This document shows positions 28,152 through 35,184 of a DNA stretch of 35,184 nt, piece by piece; within the stretch, counting starts at the first letter, position 1, and every line of letters begins with the position of its first letter. The notes beneath the pieces were generated by a model. The model saw nothing but the letters and a program-made list of their open reading frames with translations. It ran no database searches and was not told the origin of the DNA. Made by a program: the position numbers and the translations under genes. Where the stretch lies: positions 1 through 35,184 of the IMG/VR virus record IMGVR_UViG_3300030110_000876; one strand, 5' to 3'. The stretch is from a virus.

Positions 28152-31025
28152 TTAAATTTTACCTCGTAATGCTAAAGTTTGTGCTAATGCTTGAGTTTTA
28201 GGATTGGTAATAATAGAAGGATTTGTTGCTAAACTTGATGATGGTTGACTTACATTTACCTGTGCTAAATTTGAAGAATTGTTCGGGATTGATATATTCT
28301 GCTGGAGTTGAGATAATTGATCCGTCATGCCAGTATTGTCCATAAAAGCTTGCACTTGCTTATCAGCTTCATTAATTCCTTCTTGTGTTAATTGTGGTGT
28401 TGCTTGTGTCATAGATTTACCAATTACACTAGCTATTATTCTACCTAATCCAGCCGCTTTATCTTTATTACCTAGTTGATTATATTGTTTAAGAACTTGA
28501 TTGTAATAACCACCTGAAGATAACAATCTTCCTAATAATACAAACTTTGCTAATTTACCAAGATTTTGCAAAGGACTAGCAGCTATATTAGCTGCAACCA
28601 AATCACCACCAGCCGCTGTTCTTGCATTAAAAGATAATATTTGTGCAAACTCAGACATTTCTTTACCTACGGTGTCACCAAATATTGCTGATAATTTACC
28701 ACCCGCATCCGCTTTTGTTAATCTGTCTGCAAATTGTCTTAATGTTTTTGCATCTGTAAAAGCAGTTGATCCAAAATCATCAATCAAAGAGTTCATAAAG
28801 TAACCCTTTATTTTATTAGTCGCTACTGCATCATTAGCAAAATAAGTCATCATTCTTTGCACATCAGATGCTGTAGTAGCTGTTGACGATATAGACTCAG
28901 CCGCTTGAGTTGAATTTAATCTACCTTCAGCTAAATTTCTTAATGCTGTTGCTTTACTTAAAACACTTTGTTCTTTTTGTGTTTTTAATACTTGTTGTAA
29001 TGTTCCTATTAAATTAGCGTCAGCTCCTTCTGTAACAAATTGTTTAATTGTATTTTCATTAATATTTGTTAAAGACGTTCTGCCAATTTGATCAGACAAT
29101 TTTTTAATTTGATCAAAGTTTTTACCAAATAAAACTTTACCTGTGTCTCCTAAATCATCTATGGCATTTGAAAAAGCTTTACCATTAAATGTTCCAGACG
29201 GTGCATTACTAATATTTCCTTTTGACAATGCATTTCTTAGCCAATTACCAGCTAATAATTTTCTAAAATTTTCTCTACCACCTAGTGATGTAGCTTCAGC
29301 ACTAACATCTAATAATTTAATTAATCTGTCTGGTCTATTATCTTTTATAAAACTCATGGCTAAACCATCAGCATCAATTGTCTTTTTAGCTTTTATTTGT
29401 TCTCTAAAGTTTTTTAATACTGACAATTGTTCAACATCTTCAAATTTGTCCATAAATTCTTTGTATTGACCACGAGCGTTTGGCAATTCTGAAGCGGCTT
29501 TTCTAATAGCTTCTTTGTCTGCTTTGTTTAAAGTTCTGCCAGCTGCTTTTATAGAAGCTTCTACGTTGTTTGACATGAACATATTGTCTATCATCTTAAT
29601 AGCGTTTTCTATTTGTTCACGACCAGTTGTTGTTACTTTTCCACTCGGTGTACTGTATTTTAAACTAAGTAAATCATTTAATGATTTTCTTGTACGATAC
29701 ATCTGAGTAAAAGATTCTATTGGATTTTTAGATATTTCTTTTACAACAGATTTTAATGCTTCTATATCTGGGTTTGTTTTTTTAGTTACTCTAAATTCTA
29801 CATCTAAATCTTTAGCTAATGATTTTAAATTAGCCGTGCTTAAAAAACCTTTTTTACCAGTGGTTGCTTGGATTACGTCATCAATTGGTTTAAATGTTGC
29901 TTCACTTATGTCATCCATAGCTTTAAAAGCTTCTGTTAAATAATCTAACGCTAAATTATCAACATTAGAATCTTTTTTAGCGGCCGCACCAAGACCTTGC
30001 ATCAAATCATCAATTTGTTTTATAGCTGACTCTCGAGCTTGTTTAGTAGCTTTGTCAGCAGAAGCAAACAAATCTTCAGCACCTTTTATCAATACACCTC
30101 CTGCATCATCTGGAGCAGATGTTCCAAATTTAGCTCTAAAATCAGCCATTTTTTGTGCTAATACATCGTTATTTTTTTTCAATCTATCAGATGTACCAAA
30201 TATTTTTTCTCCAATAGCTTGTGCTCTAGCAGCTAACGATGGTGCTCTTATAGCACTTAATGTAGGATTAAGACCCATACTAATAGATTTACCTGCTGTT
30301 TCTAATTCTTCCTTTGTTAAACTTTTACCAGCACTAAATGATTTACTTAAAGCAGATATACCTTTAAACGCAACTCCTGCTACACCTTCAGCCGCGGCTC
30401 CTATAAGAGCTTCTTTACCAACATCTTTAGCGACTTCACCAAAAGTTTGTGCTTGTGTTCCAGCGATTGTCTCTCCTAATTCCTCTGCTGCTTTACCAGT
30501 ACCAGTACCCACACCAGCACCAATCATAGCACCCACTATTGGTATGGGTATTAAAACTTGACCAGCTATTGCTCCAGCAACACCACCAGCAATTTCAGGA
30601 GCAACTCCTAAGAGGTCAGCACTAAAATCATATCTACTAAGTCCTTCTTCATCAATCAGTGTAGACTGATCTAAATCAATTCCTAATTTTTTACCACCTT
30701 GTTTAGTTACAGCTAGTCTACCTCGTTTGTCACGGGCAAAATCACCATCAGATAAACCAAATTTTTTTAATACATTGACCTGTTCTTCATCATTTTCTGC
30801 TGTAGCTAAAGCACTTCTTAATTTAAAATTCTGCACTCCAGATTTGGTGTCGAACTCTTGTTCGGGTTTTGCACCAGATAATTGTTGTTGAGTTGCTGGA
30901 GGTGAACCTCTTTTTCTTTCTCTAATAAGTTTATTAATTGCTATTTGATCTTTAACAGTTGGTGTATCACCCTCTATATCAACATAGAAAGACTCATTTG
31001 GTAATTCTATTTTTATTCTACCCAT
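28152..31025 (-). CDS. 957-aa putative internal virion / ejection protein
   Basis: A very long, mostly alpha-helical, Ala/Lys/Asp-rich protein. It begins MGRIKIELPNESFYVDIEGD; at about residues 135-185 is a Gly/Ala-rich hydrophobic stretch (GGVAGAIAGQVLIPIPIVG, MIGAGVGTGTG) that could insert into a membrane. Such large late proteins with glycine-zipper segments are typical internal or ejection proteins of podovirus-like phages. No transglycosylase motif was noticed. It lies between a 627-aa virion-type gene and the lysozyme. The role is inferred from size, composition and place. Confidence 0.75.
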   Translation of the reverse strand: MGRIKIELPNESFYVDIEGDTPTVKDQIAINKLIRERKRGSPPATQQQLSGAKPEQEFDTKSGVQNFKLRSALATAENDEEQVNVLKKFGLSDGDFARDKRGRLAVTKQGGKKLGIDLDQSTLIDEEGLSRYDFSADLLGVAPEIAGGVAGAIAGQVLIPIPIVGAMIGAGVGTGTGKAAEELGETIAGTQAQTFGEVAKDVGKEALIGAAAEGVAGVAFKGISALSKSFSAGKSLTKEELETAGKSISMGLNPTLSAIRAPSLAARAQAIGEKIFGTSDRLKKNNDVLAQKMADFRAKFGTSAPDDAGGVLIKGAEDLFASADKATKQARESAIKQIDDLMQGLGAAAKKDSNVDNLALDYLTEAFKAMDDISEATFKPIDDVIQATTGKKGFLSTANLKSLAKDLDVEFRVTKKTNPDIEALKSVVKEISKNPIESFTQMYRTRKSLNDLLSLKYSTPSGKVTTTGREQIENAIKMIDNMFMSNNVEASIKAAGRTLNKADKEAIRKAASELPNARGQYKEFMDKFEDVEQLSVLKNFREQIKAKKTIDADGLAMSFIKDNRPDRLIKLLDVSAEATSLGGRENFRKLLAGNWLRNALSKGNISNAPSGTFNGKAFSNAIDDLGDTGKVLFGKNFDQIKKLSDQIGRTSLTNINENTIKQFVTEGADANLIGTLQQVLKTQKEQSVLSKATALRNLAEGRLNSTQAAESISSTATTASDVQRMMTYFANDAVATNKIKGYFMNSLIDDFGSTAFTDAKTLRQFADRLTKADAGGKLSAIFGDTVGKEMSEFAQILSFNARTAAGGDLVAANIAASPLQNLGKLAKFVLLGRLLSSGGYYNQVLKQYNQLGNKDKAAGLGRIIASVIGKSMTQATPQLTQEGINEADKQVQAFMDNTGMTDQLSQLQQNISIPNNSSNLAQVNVSQPSSSLATNPSIITNPKTQALAQTLALRGKI

Positions 31026-31032
31026 AATTTGC

Positions 31033-32916
31033 CTAACTTATTTTATAAACTGCAAGACCATCATCAGCAAGTTCTGAACTTAACCCATATATATCTGAGC
31101 CAGCACCTTTATTAAATATACTATTTAAATTTCGTTGTGCTTGTAAGAAACTTTCCTCATTAGCCCACATATCTTTATTACCCATATCTGTTAATATAGT
31201 TTCAAATTGACTTTCTACATTACCAAATATTTCAGATACTTCTTTTAATCTAAATTTAGCTTCTTCTGGATTACCAAAGAAATTTAATTCACCTATTAAT
31301 TCTTTTAATCTTTTAACGTCATCATTAGATATGCCATTGCCTTTTTCTTGTGTAAGAAAACCTTTATATTCTGCAATCAAACTATCTTGCATTGCTTTTA
31401 ATAATCCTTCTCTTGAAATACCTTCTTTAACTTGTAATTGTCCATCAACAGTAATAACAGCATCACCAAATACTTTTTTAGGATTAAGCAAACCAATTCC
31501 AACACCGATGTTTTTAGCTCTATCAAGTAATCTAGTTGCTAAAGGTCCTTCTGGAGCATTTTGAATTTGTGTTAATAAATCTGTCATATCTGAAATAGAA
31601 TTTTGTGCTCTTATAATTTTTTCGTAACCATTTCCTATTTTATTAATATCTTGAGGAAGAGCATATTTCATTGCTTGACTTGTCTTATCATAACCCATTT
31701 GAACATCAAAAAATTGTTCGCCTTTAATTGTAGATATATTTTTTATTCTTTGAAGGTCTGCTTTTCCTGAATCACCTTGTTTTAATAATTCTTTTTCATA
31801 ATCACTTGTAGCTTTAAGTTTTTCAATATCTAATTGATATTGATGTTTTTGAGCTTCAATTGCCATTTTTTGTTTAAAATCAAGGTCTTGAGTATTAATT
31901 GCGTTAAGAGCGTTTCTACCTTCTCTTGCCAAAGCTTCTCTAGCTTTTGTATCTTTTGCTTTTTCTGCAAGAGCATATTTACCAGCAGCTAATTGACCTG
32001 CTTTAGCTTCTTTACGAGCCGCATCAGCAAGTGGTAACGCTTTCTCTCCTGCTTCACCAACAGCACCTAGTAGTTTACCAACATTAAAACCTTTACCCGC
32101 TTTGTTTTGCATTAATGCTAAACCTAAAGCAGTCATAGTTGTTCTCATGTCAGGTTTACCTGATATATCTATACCTGTTGCTTTAGCAAATTCTTTTTTG
32201 TAATCACCTATTGTTCCTACTTTATATTCTTCACCTTTTAAAGCATCTACATATGATTTAGCAGTATCTTCTGTCAATTGTTCAAGATAACTTTTACCTT
32301 TTTTTTCTTCTTCACCGCTTGGTTGTTCAGTGTCATCAGATGGCAATCCTTCATCCTCTGGTGCTATTGACTCTTTTGCTACTTCAGTTAATCCAAAAGT
32401 CTCATCATCAGCCATTTCAAGTTCTGTGTCTGTAGATGTATCTGTAGATGTAGATGTGTCTGTTTGATTTTTATCATCTTGAACAGGTTGAGGGTCAGAT
32501 TCTGGACCTGTTACCGTAGGTTTAACTCCTATAGAATTTAATTGAGCTTGTATTGTATCACTTAAACTTGAAAAATCTGAATATTTATCTTTTAATTGTT
32601 TTTGTTTTAATTTATCAACAGTAGATTGAGGTTTATCCATAAGATAATTGTAAACATTACTACCTCCATAATAAAGTTCTTTACCCAATTGTGCTGGAAA
32701 TTCAAGAGCTTGATCTAATTTAGAGCTTACTCCTTTATCAAAATTCATTCCAAATTTACCTAATCTTGTTTGTGGTAAATATGGAGTACCATCAGGACTA
32801 TCTGGGTAAAAAATTTTTTTACCTAAACCAGATATACCTTTGTCCTCACCGATCATCATTTGTTGATCTTTTGGTAAACGTTGAAAAAACTCAAAATAAT
32901 CTAATATTCCTGCCAT
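31033..32916 (-). CDS. 627-aa putative virion protein
   Basis: Begins MAGILDYFEFFQRLPKDQQM. At about residues 145-210 is an acidic Thr/Ser/Asp low-complexity linker (TSTSTDTSTDTELEM). Then a Gly/Ala/Lys-rich helical part (MTALGLALMQNKAGKGFNVG) and a long coiled-coil-like stretch follow. This suggests an elongated structural or internal virion protein co-expressed with the 957-aa and 327-aa proteins. No enzymatic motif found. Confidence 0.72.
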   Translation of the reverse strand: MAGILDYFEFFQRLPKDQQMMIGEDKGISGLGKKIFYPDSPDGTPYLPQTRLGKFGMNFDKGVSSKLDQALEFPAQLGKELYYGGSNVYNYLMDKPQSTVDKLKQKQLKDKYSDFSSLSDTIQAQLNSIGVKPTVTGPESDPQPVQDDKNQTDTSTSTDTSTDTELEMADDETFGLTEVAKESIAPEDEGLPSDDTEQPSGEEEKKGKSYLEQLTEDTAKSYVDALKGEEYKVGTIGDYKKEFAKATGIDISGKPDMRTTMTALGLALMQNKAGKGFNVGKLLGAVGEAGEKALPLADAARKEAKAGQLAAGKYALAEKAKDTKAREALAREGRNALNAINTQDLDFKQKMAIEAQKHQYQLDIEKLKATSDYEKELLKQGDSGKADLQRIKNISTIKGEQFFDVQMGYDKTSQAMKYALPQDINKIGNGYEKIIRAQNSISDMTDLLTQIQNAPEGPLATRLLDRAKNIGVGIGLLNPKKVFGDAVITVDGQLQVKEGISREGLLKAMQDSLIAEYKGFLTQEKGNGISNDDVKRLKELIGELNFFGNPEEAKFRLKEVSEIFGNVESQFETILTDMGNKDMWANEESFLQAQRNLNSIFNKGAGSDIYGLSSELADDGLAVYKIS

Positions 32917-32918
32917 GT

Positions 32919-33902
32919 TTAGCTACTCGTAGTTCCACGGGGTTGAACACCTTGTAAAGCTGTATATGCACCTACTCCTGATAAGAAAGGATTAGCATCA
33001 GGTGTTGTAACTGATTTAAATGTACTAGCTATACCAGAACTTGGCATACCAGAAAGAAAGTTAGAACCTAATTGTAATCTTGTAAATGGTTCCATAATAC
33101 CTTGCATTTGATTTTGACGACTAGCATCAAGCATTTGTTGTTGATAACCTCTACCAAACTGACCTAAATTCATCAATGTTCCTAAATCAGCTCTACCTAA
33201 TTCAGAACCTAATCTACCTAAATCTCCAGTAGTTCCAGCAAATTGATTATACATACCACCAACTTGACCTAACGTGCCACCCAAACCACCGAGCAATTGT
33301 GAACTTTTAAGCATATTACCCATAGCACCTTGAAAACCACTTGATCTTAATCCACTTAATGTTCTTGCTTTTTGATCTGCTGTGTTTCTAGCTAATTCTG
33401 CTTCTAATACAGCACTACGACCACTACGTTGTCCTGAACCAATTCCCTGACCCTGACCTTGTAGACCACTTAACATTTTTTGACTTTGTAAGGTAGCGTT
33501 TCTATCAATATCTGCTTCTGTAGCTTTTACAACATCTTCAAGATACGGGTCCATATATTTTTTATAACTGGTGCTAGGGTCAGCTAACTGTCCAAGACCA
33601 GCACCAATACCAGTAGACGCCGCGCCAAGAGTTCCTAATCCAGCACCAATTTGTCCTTGTGCACCTTGCATATATGGTTGGTAAGACCCGAACATTTGTG
33701 GAGCGTATGATAAAGCCATCTGCTGTAGTGGGTCCATACCAGCAAGTTTAAAATCAGGAAGAGTAATAGGTTTATCAATAAGACCTTGTGCTGTTTGATC
33801 CTCTCCGTCAAAAGTTCCAAAAACACTTTGTAAAAGACGTTTTTGCAAACCTTCCATGTAAGGAGGAAGTCTACTAATTGATTCTACAGTTTGAACTGCC
33901 AT
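32919..33902 (-). CDS. 327-aa Gly/Gln-rich putative virion protein
   Basis: Begins MAVQTVESISRLPPYMEGLQ. The middle is rich in Gly, Gln, Leu and Met (GQIGAGLGTLGAASTGIGAG, GLQGQGQGIGSGQRSGRSAV), with ADIDRNATLQSQKMLSGLQ and AELARNTADQKARTLSGL as related helical segments. Gly-rich late proteins of this kind sit next to tail or ejection proteins in several marine phages. Its start shares one base with the upstream stop. Role inferred from context. Confidence 0.72.
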   Translation of the reverse strand: MAVQTVESISRLPPYMEGLQKRLLQSVFGTFDGEDQTAQGLIDKPITLPDFKLAGMDPLQQMALSYAPQMFGSYQPYMQGAQGQIGAGLGTLGAASTGIGAGLGQLADPSTSYKKYMDPYLEDVVKATEADIDRNATLQSQKMLSGLQGQGQGIGSGQRSGRSAVLEAELARNTADQKARTLSGLRSSGFQGAMGNMLKSSQLLGGLGGTLGQVGGMYNQFAGTTGDLGRLGSELGRADLGTLMNLGQFGRGYQQQMLDASRQNQMQGIMEPFTRLQLGSNFLSGMPSSGIASTFKSVTTPDANPFLSGVGAYTALQGVQPRGTTSS

Positions 33903-34696
33903 TATGCTTTCTCCTCTAAATCACCCATCATATCATAAGCTCTTTGTATACCAAGTCTTTGATTACCATTACCTAAACCTTTTACAGCATCTTTTGTCAA
34001 TACAAACTCACCAGCCGTTAACATAGCTGGTACATCATCTTTTGTTCCAGAACCCTCTGATGGATCAATGCCACCGTCACGTCTAGGAAAAGCCATACCA
34101 CCTTGATTATAGTTTATGCCACCTATTCTGCCACTTGGTCCGCCATATCCAAAAGGTCTTCTTTCAAAAGCACTTCTTTCGTCTACTTCTTCATCAGTCA
34201 TATTTGCTAGTAATTGAGCAATTAAACCAGCCGCTACTCCTTCACCAATCGGATTATTTAATAATTTAAATAATGTATTATCATCTTTCATTCCAAGACC
34301 TTGAAGTAATCCAGCAGACATTGTTTTAGGTTCAATTACTCCTGTAGCAGCCACTGGCGCCGCACTTGTTGATGCACCTGTAGTCATACCTTCATTTAAA
34401 GAACCAGTTAATTGTTGTGAAGAGGTGGCATTAGTTGGAACATTACCCGCCCGAGGGAATTTTTCTTGCAATACTGTTCCTCCAATGCCACCTAATAAAG
34501 CTGATTTTAATGCATCTTTTGGTTTTCCACCTAATGCTAAACTACCAAGACCACTTGTTAAAGCATTTGTAATAAACGGGTTAGCCGCCGCTTTTGTCAT
34601 GCCTAAAGCAGACAATCCTTTACCAGCCATAGGTCCTAAAAAGTAACTCCCAGCTACTGGTAAAACAACTTTCTTTAATATATCGCTTAAACCCAT
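33902..34696 (-). CDS. 264-aa putative virion protein with GG and GEFV motif
   Basis: The N-terminal half is hydrophobic and Gly/Ala-rich (PVAGSYFLGPMAGKGLSALG). Near the C-terminus is NYNQGGMAFPRRDGGIDP, then DDVPAMLTAGEFVLTKDAVK. The D-x-V/I-PAxLxxGEFV pattern is known from tail and tape-measure-type phage proteins, usually just after a GG motif as here. This gives the small GG-V proteins at the other end of the window their most informative relative. It is probably a tail or connector component. Confidence 0.72.
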   Translation of the reverse strand: MGLSDILKKVVLPVAGSYFLGPMAGKGLSALGMTKAAANPFITNALTSGLGSLALGGKPKDALKSALLGGIGGTVLQEKFPRAGNVPTNATSSQQLTGSLNEGMTTGASTSAAPVAATGVIEPKTMSAGLLQGLGMKDDNTLFKLLNNPIGEGVAAGLIAQLLANMTDEEVDERSAFERRPFGYGGPSGRIGGINYNQGGMAFPRRDGGIDPSEGSGTKDDVPAMLTAGEFVLTKDAVKGLGNGNQRLGIQRAYDMMGDLEEKA

Positions 34697-34705
34697 GACT
34701 TTATC

Positions 34706-35029
34706 CTAACTTATTTCTAAATAACTTACAACCAAATGTAAACGATTAGCTGTAGCTGCTGTTGCTTTTAATATTTCAGAGTCTTGTAAAACCAATGGTT
34801 GAGTCAACAACTCAACTGTTGTATTAGCACCAACAGCCTTTACTTTAAATAAACTAAATACTGCACTTGCTGTATCTGTAATAGTTAGTGTAATTGTATC
34901 TGCATTTCCACTATCTTCTGAAGCCAAAATAGATTTTATTATATTTGTAGAACCAACAGGTGTTGTCAACACAGTCGTTGCATTAGTGGTTGTTAAATCT
35001 ACTTTAGCATTTTTATATGTATTAGCCAT
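34706..35029 (-). CDS. 107-aa Thr/Ala-rich putative structural protein
   Basis: I chose ATG 35029, which overlaps the upstream stop (TAATG) and has CAGGA before it; a longer frame to 35044 lacks a good start. The product begins MANTYKNAKVDLTTTNATTV and looks all-beta (SILASEDSGNADTITLTITD). Small beta-rich Thr/Ala proteins of this type are often head-decoration, connector or tail parts in phages. The exact role is unknown. Confidence 0.7.
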   Translation of the reverse strand: MANTYKNAKVDLTTTNATTVLTTPVGSTNIIKSILASEDSGNADTITLTITDTASAVFSLFKVKAVGANTTVELLTQPLVLQDSEILKATAATANRLHLVVSYLEIS

Positions 35030-35184
35030 TATCCTGTAAACCAACCAAATGCTTGTGCATCATCCTCAACAGTGCTCGTTGTTTGTTGAGAAATAAACAA
35101 TTCTAATGCTCTTATCAAATCTTCTACGTACTGTCTATCAATTTGTTCGGGTGGTTCAGGTAATCTTGGAGGTATAACAACTGA
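35029..35184 (-). CDS. C-terminal end of a hypothetical protein, 5' part beyond window
   Basis: The last 51 codons of a minus-strand gene run in from the right edge and end at TAA 35031-35029. The visible protein includes PPRLPEPPEQIDRQYVEDLI, a Pro-rich then helical piece, and ends AQAFGWFTG. It belongs to the virion unit. One CCGAACA word lies in it (35143, as TTGTTCGG). Confidence 0.7.
   Translation of the reverse strand, partial: SVVIPPRLPEPPEQIDRQYVEDLIRALELFISQQTTSTVEDDAQAFGWFTG

Overview
The window is almost wall-to-wall tailed-bacteriophage sequence (Caudoviricetes). It is AT-rich, with densely packed minus-strand genes that often overlap as ATGA or TAATG. It carries terminase large and small subunits, a portal, virion and ejection-type proteins, two different peptidoglycan hydrolases, a primase-helicase and a Sak4-type recombination module. 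I see no integrase, tRNA, rRNA or host housekeeping gene. The small 'GGxV' proteins and several hypothetical genes look like those of marine phages, but the host cannot be named from the sequence. The major capsid gene is absent and both ends cut genes. Terminase and portal lead off the left edge and tail or virion genes enter from the right edge, so this is probably most of a circularly permuted genome of slightly larger size.

Layout, left to right; transcription is mostly right to left. 1-8130: packaging and head (terL, portal, small GG-motif proteins, a 719-aa Pro-rich protein). 8180-12125: a regulatory/accessory region with an HTH regulator, an amidoligase, a gamma-glutamylcyclotransferase-like protein, a plus-strand gene, a probable small RNA, several clear promoters and terminators, and GC-rich hairpin clusters. 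12126-13915: terS, a SleB-like cell wall hydrolase and small DNA- or zinc-binding proteins, with a repeat/palindrome tract upstream of terS. 14279-15807: an early-type cassette with a zinc metallopeptidase, a papain-like cysteine peptidase and small proteins. 15804-22878: a CmoA-like SAM enzyme, a cytosine-C5 DNA methyltransferase, primase-helicase, Cas4-like nuclease and SF2 helicase. 22879-23648: non-coding DNA holding a phase-locked pentanucleotide array. 23649-27317: recombination genes. 27339-27708: two small plus-strand genes. 27705-35184: GH24 lysozyme and virion proteins.

The most exciting system is at 15804-17595. A C5 cytosine methyltransferase with every catalytic motif has arginine where motif X normally has the Gly-Asn asparagine, and it overlaps a gene resembling CmoA, the carboxy-SAM synthase. 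An engineered basic substitution at that asparagine in M.MpeI is known to let the enzyme use carboxy-SAM. The pair is therefore a candidate natural pathway for carboxymethylcytosine in phage DNA. One caveat is that the CmoA-like protein seems to lack the arginine that binds the carboxylate in E. coli CmoA.

Three further signals are not explained by the genes. The 7-mer CCGAACA/TGTTCGG occurs at about 39 places, concentrated at 9.0-24.1 kb and perfectly palindromic between genes. A GAA-N6-TTC operator family sits at four promoters and at one further intergenic site. Nine copies of AACTGCC sit in a pentamer array, with every spacing congruent to 4 modulo 5. All counts and alignments were done by eye.
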